In this document: piece after piece, positions 51,801 through 61,011 of the stretch
Layout of the letters: each line of letters begins with the position of its first letter
Position numbering within the stretch: the first letter of the stretch is position 1
NCBI RefSeq assembly: GCF_026013365.1
Contig: NZ_JAPDOE010000005.1
Coordinates: 1 to 64,000 of the forward strand
Direction: 5' to 3'
From: Paenibacillus sp. LS1
GTDB lineage: Bacteria > Bacillota > Bacilli > Paenibacillales > Paenibacillaceae
Length of the DNA stretch: 64,000 bases
The notes under the pieces: model-generated
Database searches by the model: none
Seen by the model: the letters and a program-made list of their open reading frames with translations, nothing else
What the model was told of the DNA's origin: nothing
Program-made: the position numbers and the translations under genes

Positions 51801-54172
51801 CAGATACTTATCAAGTTGTAATTAACGGACTTGAGGTATATAACGGTCCTGAACTAAATTATACTTACACGGGACTTCCTGAGAAAACGGAGTATCGTGT
51901 GGAGATTTCTGCAGTAAACTCTGTAGGCAAGAGTGGCAGTCAGCTAATGACTATTTGGACGAAGGACCCGCTTAAATTGCCGGCGGCAAAGAATCCAAGG
52001 GGAGAGACTACGTCTAACGAGGCCATTATTTCCTGGGACGCAGTAGAAGGTGCTACAAGTTATTGGGTTCGTATTAATAATGATTTTGTTTATGAAGGGG
52101 CAGATACAACCTTCACTGCAAAAGGATTAGGCTCAGACAGACCTTACACCGTATATATCTTTGCCAAAAACGATAAGGTAGATGGAGAACCAGCTACACT
52201 ATCAATTGTCACTAAAAAAGAGCCAGTAGTGTTGGATAAACCGACTAACTTGGTTGCAAATCCAAAGGCGACTTATATTAAATTGACTTGGGATGTGGTA
52301 TCTGGTGCAACGGAGTATATTGTTAAACAGGGTCAAGCAATCGTGTATCAAGGCAAATTGACCACTTTTAAACAAACAGACCTTCCGAGCGGTGCAACGT
52401 ACAACTATGAAGTTATAGCTGTAAAAGGCGATGCGCAAAGCGAACCAGCTACAGTAAGCGCAACAACATTAGTTGCTCAGTTGGCTTATCCTGCAAACTT
52501 CCGTGTGACAGACTTAGCATGGAATAATATTCGCTTGGACTGGGATGAAGTAGAGGGAGCTGACGAGTATCTTATCACTCGTGATGGTATGTCAATTGGT
52601 GTACCTCAGAATACAGGGTGGTCTGAGGGCTCTGATAGTATTTGGCCGGGCGCAACTTATACGTACAAAGTTGCAGCTTATAAAGATGGAGTACTGGGTA
52701 AAACTGCTCAAAAGGTTGTCACGATTCCAGCAGAACCAGTGGTGGGGCAAGCACCGACTGGGGACCTAGTTATCAAAGCAAACCGTGTCGAACATAACAG
52801 AGTGGGACTTAGCTGGTCAACTGTGACTGGTGCTACTTATTATGATGTATATCAAGACGACACCAACAAAGTTTGGACTGGGTCACTTAACACAATTACT
52901 GATCCTAATGTGGGACCACAAGAGCAGCATACGTATAAAGTTGTTGCAAGTAACGAGTGGGGAACGTTGGATTCTAATGTGATTGAGGTAACCACTCCAG
53001 CAGCACCACAAAGCATTGTGATTACACCTGCAGCGCCTATGGAGGGTACGATTACTTTTAACTACAAAGTTGTAGAAGGTGCAGTAATGTATACAGAACG
53101 TAACCCACAAACTAAAGCGATACCTTTGGGCGATGGAACGTATAAAGTAACATATTACAATGCGGCAACGGGTGAAGCCCGTGATCTGGGGATTCAAATT
53201 CCGATTAACGGCATGTTAAATTTTGTTGAGACTGATGTTGACCCTAGCAAAAACTATCATTACGATATCACAGCAGTACGTGTCAAAGCTGACGGATCAG
53301 AAGAAGTAATTGCTAGAGAAGAAGTTAGCATGACTACACCTGCTGATGGTTCTGGAGTTACGGTTCCTGGTACGACACTTCCTCCTACAGATCCAGGAAC
53401 TGGTGGAGGAAACACACCTACTCCGAATCCTGGTACAGGTAACGGAGGCGGCACAACGCCTACAAATCCAACAACACCAGGAACAGGTGGATCAGTTACA
53501 AACCCATCGACTGGGGGCAGTGCTCCAAGCGATACCAATGGAGGATCTGAAGGGAATGGAACGGTAGCAGTCCCAGGTACGGTTGGTGGAACTGACACTG
53601 AAGTCATTACGGAAGAAGAAACAGAGCCAACAACCTCACCAAGCTTCTCGGATGTTGAAGGAAGCTTCGCGAATGAAGCGATTCTTTCCCTATCATCCAA
53701 AGGAATTGTTAAAGGGTATTCCGATGGAACATTCGGCGGTAAGAAAAAAGTAACAAGAGCAGAATTCGCGATCTTCTTGAATCGAGCCCTGGGGTACACG
53801 TCATCTTCTCCGTACGCGGGAACGTTTAAAGATTTCGATGAACAAGCTTGGTATGCTTCAGAGCTGAGCTCTGCTCTTGAAAATGGTATCACTAAAGGAT
53901 TTAACGATAACACTTATCGTCCAAATGCATTTATTCCAAGAGAGCAAGCGGCGATTATGCTAGCTAACGTTCTGATGAAGAATGGATCAGCACTATCAGA
54001 TGCAGCTTCATATGTTGATCAAGAAAACATTGTTGGTTGGGCGAAAGAAAGTGTAAATCTTGTGACCCAAGAATCCGTGATGAGCGGTTATCCTGGTAAC
54101 AAATTCATGCCGAAGCGTGAATTGACGCGAGAAGAGGCAGCGCAATTGATCTATAATCTGATCAAATCATAA
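48887..54172 (+). CDS. Large surface protein: RCC1-like repeats, Fn3 domains, SLH anchor, 1,761 aa
   Basis: A signal peptide (residues 1-33, ending ASA) leads into RCC1-type beta-propeller repeats (about 45-380; phrases such as VYVWGYNAFGNLGL). Many fibronectin type III domains follow between about 385 and 1480 (repeated VTASWEAAVGADTYQV-like phrases), broken by one unrelated domain at about 460-760. A Gly/Pro/Thr-rich linker (about 1490-1570) and three SLH repeats (about 1590-1761; GITKGFNDNTYRPNAFIPREQAA) complete it. SLH repeats bind pyruvylated wall polymer, so it is displayed on the cell surface. Likely roles are adhesion between mating cells, surface exclusion or biofilm formation. Confidence 0.93.
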   Translation: MLRGKFSKIMSVALSASLLIGSLPLFGGGKASADVAHEKVNGNLIQLNEFGGFALTPHGGFGSWGSITPGYDKTITSAEGEGKITNPIVMMSSDRSTTYVQDSVGDIYYWGARKTEVGNSYSTVAYPAKVTDISNVDQIQTADRSNLAVKDGDLYLWGALNYSRFSSEYNTGTPKKVPLPGKVKKALFATGKTLILLDNGDLGQISESKMTYTSLGQESMEDFWVGFEYAIAKNTQGELIHWRPYDTFPSYRKITNAPDDIKQISVGRNHFLLLRENGKVMSFGINNSLYRQLGTTVDTSGTMTSNKLVDADRLPANVVYVSAGYENSAIVTADGKVYVWGYNAFGNLGLTHKNSLGVPTVVPELSNYVLVAPTKPSTPTNFKVTTEESSLTATWDSVAGATSYKVTVGEEEVYNGSNLSFTYKALTANTDYIVDVVAVNSAGESTKSSLTVKTKVHAVNANLDERGKYGNNLTDAPHMDYLNWGFADQTTLVLQSKAEYNYAVRFYLDGKSVYYADGTPSVKTLTNLPKNADTTLEVEWTQRSTGDTGKWNLLLSSPMTKSLVLGNQSATFGDVVDLKTAGLWKVAGNNFLINHSGYYGSVGEGTSTAKWALDLTSNTTGSFGKTLRTANETIAAGSVDYPFVPRTWSVYSWIEDEKVYDYSSAIGLAGNRDYKEYFGMMLYDANGYGGVTFSKGFVSPNTVEDATKVGGQGRVFTGQSSGSAAKPNYQLNVVASNEKYSVPRMGEINSETQFTGIGTTTSPFVIAERLSAPINLTTNVVNKTSLVVSWNPVAGADKYTIMINGKIAHTSSEDTSKVFYDMLPDTKYVVEVFASKGGVDGLRSTSTSITPEAEAKLEAPTTPTVVSTEVGNVKISWNVTSGALLYKVFRNGVEVGSVSSPSYTDKNAVEGEAYLYSVKSFDGAKNSDASPFVLVNVTAKVEVPKAPSNPSKFRVVSDEHSVTASWEAAVGADTYQVVINGLEVYNGPELNYTYTGLPEKTEYRVEISAVNSVGKSGSQLMTIWTKDPLKLPAAKNPRGETTSNEAIISWDAVEGATSYWVRINNDFVYEGADTTFTAKGLGSDRPYTVYIFAKNDKVDGEPATLSIVTKKEPVVLDKPTNLVANPKATYIKLTWDVVSGATEYIVKQGQAIVYQGKLTTFKQTDLPSGATYNYEVIAVKGDAQSEPATVSATTLVAQLAYPANFRVTDLAWNNIRLDWDEVEGADEYLITRDGMSIGVPQNTGWSEGSDSIWPGATYTYKVAAYKDGVLGKTAQKVVTIPAEPVVGQAPTGDLVIKANRVEHNRVGLSWSTVTGATYYDVYQDDTNKVWTGSLNTITDPNVGPQEQHTYKVVASNEWGTLDSNVIEVTTPAAPQSIVITPAAPMEGTITFNYKVVEGAVMYTERNPQTKAIPLGDGTYKVTYYNAATGEARDLGIQIPINGMLNFVETDVDPSKNYHYDITAVRVKADGSEEVIAREEVSMTTPADGSGVTVPGTTLPPTDPGTGGGNTPTPNPGTGNGGGTTPTNPTTPGTGGSVTNPSTGGSAPSDTNGGSEGNGTVAVPGTVGGTDTEVITEEETEPTTSPSFSDVEGSFANEAILSLSSKGIVKGYSDGTFGGKKKVTRAEFAIFLNRALGYTSSSPYAGTFKDFDEQAWYASELSSALENGITKGFNDNTYRPNAFIPREQAAIMLANVLMKNGSALSDAASYVDQENIVGWAKESVNLVTQESVMSGYPGNKFMPKRELTREEAAQLIYNLIKS

Positions 54173-54184
54173 TAACAAGTCAAT

Positions 54185-54232
54185 CAATTAGGTCAGTTTC
54201 GATGAATTCTATCGAGCTGGCCTAATATTGTA
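54185..54232 (+). terminator. Terminator of the surface protein gene
   Basis: ATTAGGTCAG and CTGGCCTAAT pair with an inner TCGAT/ATCGA stem. The hairpin is homologous to that behind the SLH remnant at 47239. Confidence 0.7.
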
Positions 54233-54277
54233 TTCCGATCGTTTTTTTAACTACATATTAAGTGGAGGCTGGTAATA

Positions 54278-56593
54278 ATGATTTTGCCGTTCGAATTAGA
54301 CCCACAAATTATTCATCATATTATTCACAATCAAGCAGGAAGTATCGGGAAATCAATTATAGAACTGATCATGAATTCAGTTGACGCAAAGGCCAATAGA
54401 GTGAAGCTAACCATGAATAAAGAAGGGTTCGTTTGTGAGGATGACGGACAGGGGTTTGCTACGAAAGAAGATGTGCTGAATTACTTTGGACGCTTCGGGA
54501 CGCCCCACCATGAAGGGGATGCAACGTACGGCCGTTTCAGACTTGGCAGAGGACAAATTATGGCGCATGCCTCAACCATTTGGAGCTCAATTAATCACCA
54601 AATGGTTGTAGATACTCTGAAAATGGGATACTTTTACGACTTGATCGATTTAGATGCACCCATCCCAGGATGCTACATCACAGGTAAGTGGTATGACAAA
54701 CTATCCGATACGGAATTATTGAGTACTCTCCAAGAAATTCGTGATCTCGTTCGTTACACACCGGTTGAAGTTGAACTCAATGGCAAGACCATTACTCGTA
54801 AACCAGAACACGAGAAGTGGGATCACCAAGATGAATACGCGTACTATCGTGTTAAACTGGAAGGCGCAGTTTCTATATACAACCAAGGTGTATTAGTGAG
54901 ACATGATGCTTCGCATATTTGGGGGGTTGGGGGCTTAATTGTTACTAAGAAAGCAATTTCCTTAAATGTCTCAAGAACCGAGATTATAAGAAAAACGTGT
55001 GCTGTATGGCAGGAGATCGCTAAGCAATTTCAAACCCTAGCACACGAGATTAGCGATAAACTACATGATAATCGCAAAACTGAAGCACGTAGAGAAAAAT
55101 CCGTACGTAGCTTACTAAGTGGTGAAGGTAACCTTTTCAATCTTGTATATCGAGAAGAAGTAGTAACCATTCTTCCGGGTAATCGACATATCACACTTTA
55201 TGATTTCATTCATCGTTTACTACGTGAGCATAGGAACAATTGCTGTATTGTTGAGAATCATAATGATATTCCCAAGGCTGAAACCATGGCTAAAGCAAAA
55301 ATATCTATTTTTATACATCCCAAAACATTAGATAGATTCGGTGTTTACACTCCTGATCAATTTCTGGAAATCTTAGGACTGATTCAGGATAACTATGATC
55401 AATTCTGTGCTTTAAATGGTTACGATAATCGCCGGTATGCAATGTCAATGAAAGAAATTGAACTTTTAGATTATTCCCTACTGAGTCAAGGTTTTGTAGA
55501 ACGGATGGAAATCCTGAAAGAGAACACTGTATTGGATCGTGAAACGAGAAGAGCTTGGACTGCATTACGTTGGTGTCTTCAGCAGTATGCTGGTGTTTGC
55601 TTAGGGAAAGTTCGTGATAATAATGGAGCATTAGGATATGGGGAAGAGACGTTCTCAATTTTGTTAGGATCATCTAACACGGCTGAGGCTTGGACTGATG
55701 GTGAGTTTTACATTGCTTTTAATGTTGAAATCATAAAAAAATTGAAACGGGACCCACTGAAAACAGCAGCTTATATCTTCTCTTTATTGGAACATGAAAT
55801 TGCTCACGAAGGTGACAGTTTGGATGCCGGTCATGATGAGGTTTTCTATCAACGATATCATGATATATCAATACGTATGAGCTCAGAGCGGCAATGGTAT
55901 ATGCATATCTGGCTGACGAAGTATACGACCAGCCTGGAATATGAAAATAAGAAAGCTTCAGGTCGGGCTTGGTCAGAACGTGTCTTAATTGATCGGGTCG
56001 GTAATGGACGGATGAAGAAGGGGTTACCTCCACTGATAGAAGACGCTAGTAATGACCCTATAGTTCAAGCATTTGTTCCAGATATTGATGAAACATTAGT
56101 TGATCAAGTCAATAATGATCTCACTCTTAGAGGCCTATTGCCCGATGCCTCCCAGTGGGATGATATTCTGAGTAAGTCAAAATATATAAGAGGCTCAAGC
56201 AATAGTTCACCTCATCAAGAAATATATCCTGACGATGAATTAATCGAATGGTACGAAGAAGAGATGGCTGCAGAGCGGGAACGGATTTGTAGTATCATTG
56301 AAATAGAAGATTCTTCCTTAGAAGATATGATGTACTACTATCTAAGTCATGCATCGGAAGAAGAAATCAAAAATATGTGGGCTGCAAAACCATGGGAAGA
56401 TGATGGAGATAGTGATCAAAAACCAGATGAAACACACAACACGGAAGAAGAAATAAATCCTTTGTTACAGTTGGATAAAAATTACCATCAATACATTGAA
56501 ACGGGAGAAACCTGGTGGTCTCTTCAAAGAAATGCAGCTGCAGCTGGTCATCACACCGTAGAGAAGTATTTGCTATGGCGTGTGGGTAAGTAG
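54278..56593 (+). CDS. GHKL ATPase fused to an HExxH protein, 771 aa
   Basis: Residues about 20-200 are a GHKL ATPase (as in Hsp90, MutL, MORC): N box ELIMNSVDA, G1 box DDGQGF, and GRFRLGRGQ as the G2 loop. A transducer-like region follows. At residue 506 comes HEIAHEGD, an HExxH zinc-peptidase signature, with further acidic and His residues nearby (HDEVFYQRYHD). The C-terminal 180 residues are acidic. The combination suggests an ATP-driven clamp controlling a metallopeptidase, perhaps a defence or stress-response protein. AGTGGAGG precedes the ATG. It is cotranscribed with 56675. Family name unknown to me. Confidence 0.7.
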   Translation: MILPFELDPQIIHHIIHNQAGSIGKSIIELIMNSVDAKANRVKLTMNKEGFVCEDDGQGFATKEDVLNYFGRFGTPHHEGDATYGRFRLGRGQIMAHASTIWSSINHQMVVDTLKMGYFYDLIDLDAPIPGCYITGKWYDKLSDTELLSTLQEIRDLVRYTPVEVELNGKTITRKPEHEKWDHQDEYAYYRVKLEGAVSIYNQGVLVRHDASHIWGVGGLIVTKKAISLNVSRTEIIRKTCAVWQEIAKQFQTLAHEISDKLHDNRKTEARREKSVRSLLSGEGNLFNLVYREEVVTILPGNRHITLYDFIHRLLREHRNNCCIVENHNDIPKAETMAKAKISIFIHPKTLDRFGVYTPDQFLEILGLIQDNYDQFCALNGYDNRRYAMSMKEIELLDYSLLSQGFVERMEILKENTVLDRETRRAWTALRWCLQQYAGVCLGKVRDNNGALGYGEETFSILLGSSNTAEAWTDGEFYIAFNVEIIKKLKRDPLKTAAYIFSLLEHEIAHEGDSLDAGHDEVFYQRYHDISIRMSSERQWYMHIWLTKYTTSLEYENKKASGRAWSERVLIDRVGNGRMKKGLPPLIEDASNDPIVQAFVPDIDETLVDQVNNDLTLRGLLPDASQWDDILSKSKYIRGSSNSSPHQEIYPDDELIEWYEEEMAAERERICSIIEIEDSSLEDMMYYYLSHASEEEIKNMWAAKPWEDDGDSDQKPDETHNTEEEINPLLQLDKNYHQYIETGETWWSLQRNAAAAGHHTVEKYLLWRVGK

Positions 56594-56674
56594 GTCCCTT
56601 CTAACCTTCAAGCCAAGATGAGCGTAGAATCGTGGAAATAACGGCAATATAAATAAAGAGGGAGTATTGTAATC

Positions 56675-57058
56675 GTGAATATTGAAGCAATTAGAAATTA
56701 TACCGTAAATAGAAACCAAGGAGACATTCGGCTTACTGTTGATGAAAATTATGATTATGAGAGTACAGAATATTCATCCTACATTCGTGCACAATTAAAG
56801 TACTTTATATTGGCCAATGAGATGGAAGACATGTGGATTAAAATCTGTCCTGAGTGGTCTAACTTTCCGGAGTTGGATGAGTTGAAAGTTCAGCATATAG
56901 ACTGGTTGGATAACCTACCTGAACCCAAATGTTGTTTGCGTTTTATAGAAGAACACAAGTTTCTTGAAAAAGCTAAAAGACATGATCGTGAGCTGTATAG
57001 TCATTTTGTAGATATAGTATCTTTATGGGATGATGGGTTTAAGGTTTTTTTATCATGA
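56675..57058 (+). CDS. Unknown protein, 127 aa, behind the GHKL gene
   Basis: GTG start after GAGGGAG, 82 bp after the GHKL-HExxH gene and before a strong terminator, so the two probably form one operon. The product is acidic and helical (SYIRAQLKYFILANEMEDMWIKICPEW). No motif. It might be a small partner or inhibitor of the upstream protein, as guess only. Confidence 0.55.
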   Translation: MNIEAIRNYTVNRNQGDIRLTVDENYDYESTEYSSYIRAQLKYFILANEMEDMWIKICPEWSNFPELDELKVQHIDWLDNLPEPKCCLRFIEEHKFLEKAKRHDRELYSHFVDIVSLWDDGFKVFLS

Positions 57059-57066
57059 CTCGTTAA

Positions 57067-57105
57067 TCGATAGCGCCCAACGTAAGTACAGTTGGGCGCT
57101 ATCGA
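57067..57105. terminator. Bidirectional terminator between convergent genes
   Basis: TCGATAGCGCCCAAC (57067-57081) pairs perfectly with GTTGGGCGCTATCGA (57091-57105). It lies between the + gene ending at 57058 and the minus gene ending at 57156. Confidence 0.8.
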
Positions 57106-57155
57106 CTATCTCATGAAATTGCTATGATATTTACTGGAGGATACCATAGAGTACT

Positions 57156-59261
57156 TTAATCTTCATTGTATCTTCTCTCTTCTTCAATCCAGAATCGATG
57201 AGGATTCTGACCGTGTTGCTTGCAAAGTTGAATATATCCAGATTTGCTTAGGTGAAAGAGCACATCAAAGTTTATTTTTGCCCAAGGATTTGTAATTTCC
57301 GACTCCATAGGGTCTACACGAGTGGACCAAGAATTATGTGAGGAATATATCTTCATCCTCCAGAATTGAAGAATATCAGGTAATTCGAATAGTTTATATC
57401 CACACATTAATGCTAAATCATTAGCGTCATTAGGTGTGAATTTTGCAAAAATTGTTGCTTGGCGACCGTTTACAGGACATAAGTACTTGGATGGGAACTT
57501 TTCTTTAGTACCATGTATCTCCAAATCCTTTAAACACGAAGAATTCATTCGACTATTGTACTTATTATCTGCAAACTTTGAGAAAAGACTTAAAATGCTC
57601 CGTCTATTGTTTACTGAATCAAATTCAGAGACTGCAAGTTTTCCGTTTGCTATTGCAGTTAGTAAAAAATCGATATTACTAGTTATAGCATTTGCAAACC
57701 ATGCTTTTATTTCAGCTTTGCGTTCATGATACTCTTCCAAGGCGGCTTGTTCGATCAACTTTGCTTTGTTATATCTTGCAGACCATCGTTGGTTTGCAAT
57801 AACTTCATCGGCTGTCCCAAAATAGGTTGAATCCATTGATTGGAGCGAAGGAATCGTCTTATATAATTTATCTCTGTCCCAGTAAGGTAGATCATCCAAT
57901 GTGGATCTTTGGACTTTTAGTATTTTCTTATTACCAATCACACTAATATTGTGTTTCCCCTTTAATATTCTTCTACCTAAGATATTGGATACTTCTTCCT
58001 CTTTATTGGCTGCATAAAGTAGCGTAGACTCAGTGTTATCGTCTATAAGATTAAATAAATCAGTATCATCCAGTTTATGTTGGTAACGCTCTTCCATCCA
58101 GCGGTTATCGGAACCCCCTCCACCCCAATCCTCCTTAAATTTACTGTCGTAGGTTAAATCCTTGTTCGTTAGGGGAGATGAATTAAGTACTTGATAATTA
58201 TCTATCATTACAGGTAAGTCTCTAGCAGCAGCAATCAATACATCCTGATTTTTTAACATATCACCCGTGTAAGATAGTTCTTTTGTTTTAAAATTCTCTT
58301 TCCAGAATTTTAAGTGAATTTGGCTGAACATCATAGAGATCCATATTATTTCATCAGGGTGCAGTTCAGAAATTCTTTTCATTGGATGAGAGGTAGACTG
58401 GTAAGGAGCAACAGCATGAGACTCTTTATGAATGACATAAGCTGAACGCCCCCCTTCAGAGAATTCAAGCCCCATTAAATCATAAGGAAAGTGATGCCTC
58501 CACTTTCTTTCTGCAAGATTTCTATCTGGTCTACGTTGCTTAAATTTGGCTAAAGGATATGCTTCCTTATCACGGTCAGTCAGAATGCTCACTGTCCCAC
58601 CATTCCGGATGCCAAAGACAAAGAAAGAAGATGTCTCATGTGGGTCGCGTATCAGATTTAGGGTAATACCGGATTTAGGGATTTGGGTCATCGATCTGAT
58701 TAGACTGTTGATATTCCAGAACTCATAAACCATATCGAAGTATACGGGATGCGTATCATCTGACTCTCCTTGAAGGAACTGATGGCATTCTAACGACTCA
58801 ATAGAACGTAATGCATCTCGCCTTAAAAAGCCTAGCGCATGTAAGTCGCTAGCGAGAGAAAAGGTTTCTTCATTAGTAACTCCATAATGCTGCAACGAGG
58901 CCATGACACTGTCCTTGAATGTTTGCTTTGCTTCTGTGACTTCTTCAGAGTTTAGAATACTCAGTAATTCTCGACTTTTCTGAAGATAATCGGTTAAGAC
59001 ATCGTATTCTTCTAAGATTGACATTACACTGAAAGTCCTGTTTGTGAGGTAATCACGAACAAAATAATCTAACATCATCATCGTTGTAATCTTAGAAGGG
59101 TCCAGTTTGAGTGATTCTTTTAGCTCCTCATTGATGTGTCTTATCTCCCATTCATTCGTGGTAGACCAACTCTTTGTATTCGGATCAACCCCTGTAATAT
59201 CAACCCATATTTCAAGGGCACGAACTATGGAATCAAGCCCTTGAATTGGTTCATCAATCAT
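57156..59261 (-). CDS. Large unknown protein, 701 aa
   Basis: ATG at 59261 after GAGGGATATC. The protein is soluble with no signal peptide. It has an N-terminal helical half and a middle alpha/beta stretch (LNLIRDPHETSSFFVFGIRNGGTVSILTD, shown in part). A later region rich in polar residues carries a possible zinc site (SSCLKDLEIH, KYLCPVNGRQ, LMCGYK). I recognise no enzyme motif. It is the longest minus-strand gene in the window and forms a single-gene unit, divergent from the GNAT-like gene. It could be a defence-type cargo gene, but there is no direct evidence. Confidence 0.6.
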   Translation of the reverse strand: MIDEPIQGLDSIVRALEIWVDITGVDPNTKSWSTTNEWEIRHINEELKESLKLDPSKITTMMMLDYFVRDYLTNRTFSVMSILEEYDVLTDYLQKSRELLSILNSEEVTEAKQTFKDSVMASLQHYGVTNEETFSLASDLHALGFLRRDALRSIESLECHQFLQGESDDTHPVYFDMVYEFWNINSLIRSMTQIPKSGITLNLIRDPHETSSFFVFGIRNGGTVSILTDRDKEAYPLAKFKQRRPDRNLAERKWRHHFPYDLMGLEFSEGGRSAYVIHKESHAVAPYQSTSHPMKRISELHPDEIIWISMMFSQIHLKFWKENFKTKELSYTGDMLKNQDVLIAAARDLPVMIDNYQVLNSSPLTNKDLTYDSKFKEDWGGGGSDNRWMEERYQHKLDDTDLFNLIDDNTESTLLYAANKEEEVSNILGRRILKGKHNISVIGNKKILKVQRSTLDDLPYWDRDKLYKTIPSLQSMDSTYFGTADEVIANQRWSARYNKAKLIEQAALEEYHERKAEIKAWFANAITSNIDFLLTAIANGKLAVSEFDSVNNRRSILSLFSKFADNKYNSRMNSSCLKDLEIHGTKEKFPSKYLCPVNGRQATIFAKFTPNDANDLALMCGYKLFELPDILQFWRMKIYSSHNSWSTRVDPMESEITNPWAKINFDVLFHLSKSGYIQLCKQHGQNPHRFWIEEERRYNED

Positions 59262-59514
59262 GATATCCCTCCTGGTATGTATGCCATAAAGCCGGCTTAC
59301 CTTATATTGATTAGTTTGGCCTTTACTGAAGAGAAGAGTTCTAAAATGTGAAAACAGATCGGGCGGTAAAGGTTATTTTTAACCTATCACAATCGATTTC
59401 ACTTAACAAAATTGCAAAGTTTTTTTTCAGGTTGTGCATGCATCTAGTAAAAGTACATTACTCGACGTATTATGAAGTTGAACAAAGATATTATTAATTA
59501 GGGAGGGTAACCAT

Positions 59515-60114
59515 ATGTCTACCGAGGACAAAGATCAAGCAACGCGAATCACTGAGGTTATCAGTAATATTTTTGATGAGAATGATCCAATTGTTAATTT
59601 GGAGCTACCTACATATTATGAACCCCTTCAGCGAATGGAGGATTTGACGTATGAAGTGGAATATCAAATAAGCAAAATAAATAATACTGGGCACAAGTTA
59701 ATCCATCAAGCAACGAATCGATACAACGAAGAGGTGCTTGTTTTCCAGATTCTTAACGATAGTAGGGAAAATGAGCACATACATCTAAGGGTTATGGTCA
59801 TTACCAAAAATGGTGTGCAAGTACCGTATTCCAATGTATTTCTAGGAATCAAACCAGAGCAAAATAAGATGCATATAAATGACTTCAGGATAGAAGGGGA
59901 TCGAGTTAACCGAGGTTATGGCTCTATTGCGATGGAAGCTATTAAGAAACTCGTAAACGAGCTGAAAATCACACTGATCACAGGAAGTATCACAAGGGTT
60001 GACTGGGATCATATTGAACGATCGGTACACTTCTATAACAAGCATGGATTCACATGTAAACTTGATGCAGGACGTGAAGTGGGTAAAATTGAATGGAGAG
60101 TAAGGAGTAAATAG
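59515..60114 (+). CDS. GNAT-family acetyltransferase-like protein, 199 aa
   Basis: The C-terminal half has the GNAT order: a beta strand (MHINDFRI), the acetyl-CoA loop RVNRGYGSIAMEAIKKLV (R/Q-x-x-G-x-G/A pattern, about residues 132-148), and the final SVHFYNKHGFTC phrase typical of the last GNAT helix and strand. The N-terminal 85 residues are unassigned. The substrate is unknown. AGGGAGGG precedes the ATG. Confidence 0.7.
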   Translation: MSTEDKDQATRITEVISNIFDENDPIVNLELPTYYEPLQRMEDLTYEVEYQISKINNTGHKLIHQATNRYNEEVLVFQILNDSRENEHIHLRVMVITKNGVQVPYSNVFLGIKPEQNKMHINDFRIEGDRVNRGYGSIAMEAIKKLVNELKITLITGSITRVDWDHIERSVHFYNKHGFTCKLDAGREVGKIEWRVRSK

Positions 60115-60140
60115 AGTGGACCGATGAGGAGGAGATTTAG

Positions 60141-60184
60141 ACAGAGTGCTTCAAATATTATTATGATGAAGCACTCTGTTTTTC
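60141..60184. terminator. Terminator of the GNAT-like gene
   Basis: ACAGAGTGCTTCA pairs perfectly with TGAAGCACTCTGT (13 bp), followed by T5. Confidence 0.85.
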
Positions 60185-60358
60185 AATATCGATTACTGCA
60201 GATTTGAGGTCACGTAAGTTAAACGGTTTTTGATCACCTGGTAAGAGTGAGTGCAGAACCAAATTTCTTCCTTTTCTCCAGCCATTATTTGAATCGTTGT
60301 AGCAAACCGTCTTACATGGGGGAATCGAAAATTCAGTGTACTTCATTAAATTACTCAA
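60161..60358 (-). CDS. Possible small protein, 65 aa (weak)
   Basis: TTG start with only a poor ribosome site, and the stop codon lies inside the 60141 terminator hairpin. The product has one aromatic and basic patch (NNGWRKGRN). I list it because the 60115-60441 gap holds nothing else, but it may be non-coding. Confidence 0.25.
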   Translation of the reverse strand: MSNLMKYTEFSIPPCKTVCYNDSNNGWRKGRNLVLHSLLPGDQKPFNLRDLKSAVIDIEKQSASS

Positions 60359-60441
60359 AATCCCATAGTCACCTGGTGACCTGATGTTGAGGTGAGCGGG
60401 TTGAATGGAGCAGTCGTACTGAATAGAAATTCGATAGCATA

Positions 60442-61011
60442 TTAATTTTCGATCCAGAATCTCTCGTTTAATAGTTGGTATAATCTATTCTGTGAAGCCG
60501 TGCCAAATAACCTTATCTGGCATAATTCCATGTAACTGATATCCATCAACTGTTCGATGGTGTTAATTCTATGGCGCATCAGGCATAAATACATTCTCTT
60601 TTCAAAGGAATGGTCCACTGGTGTTAAGAGCTCCTCAAGATCCAAGTTATAATCAAAATCATCAGCCAAGTTGAAGATCTCTCGCAAACTCAATGAAGGA
60701 TTATTTTTGAGGTCTTGGATTGTACCAAAACGTAGTTCACGGTTTTGCTTACGTTCAAGCTCTTTTAAAAGAAATTCCTTTTCTCTTTTGATCCGTGCAC
60801 ATTGGGCACAGCCTTTAGTTCTTACTCTAACTTTAACTGGATTGAATTCTTCATGCCCGAGCTCACAAACCCACCAAACTCGTCGGTGTGAATCTGCTGA
60901 AACGTCTCCCGGAGTAAAGTTTTTTGTTTTGCTGAAGTTCCAATCGGTAACTAATTGATGATGGGTTTCGAGTAGTGATTTTCTATCCAAGTGTTCAAAC
61001 ATTGATATCAC
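60442..61011 (-). CDS. Zinc-ribbon protein with RpoA C-terminal-domain-like module, 189 aa
   Basis: Residues about 15-75 match the treble-clef zinc-ribbon repeat (TPGDVSADSHRRVWWVCELGHEEF, shown in part, ...CAQC): a WW-C-GH and CxxC zinc site. Residues about 130-185 (FEKRMYLCLMRHRINTIEQLMDISYMELCQIRLFG, shown in part) follow the alpha-CTD pattern of RNA polymerase (RxxNCLkraGIxTvxeLl...dLxxixnlG). That module binds DNA and sigma factors. A protein joining these could recruit or modify host RNA polymerase. ATG at 61011. Single gene on the minus strand. Confidence 0.65.
   Translation of the reverse strand: MISMFEHLDRKSLLETHHQLVTDWNFSKTKNFTPGDVSADSHRRVWWVCELGHEEFNPVKVRVRTKGCAQCARIKREKEFLLKELERKQNRELRFGTIQDLKNNPSLSLREIFNLADDFDYNLDLEELLTPVDHSFEKRMYLCLMRHRINTIEQLMDISYMELCQIRLFGTASQNRLYQLLNERFWIEN

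Noticed and set aside
53260..53913. Minus-strand 217-codon open frame inside the surface protein gene
   Set aside because: It is the antisense shadow of the Gly/Pro/Thr-rich linker and SLH region, with no ribosome site.
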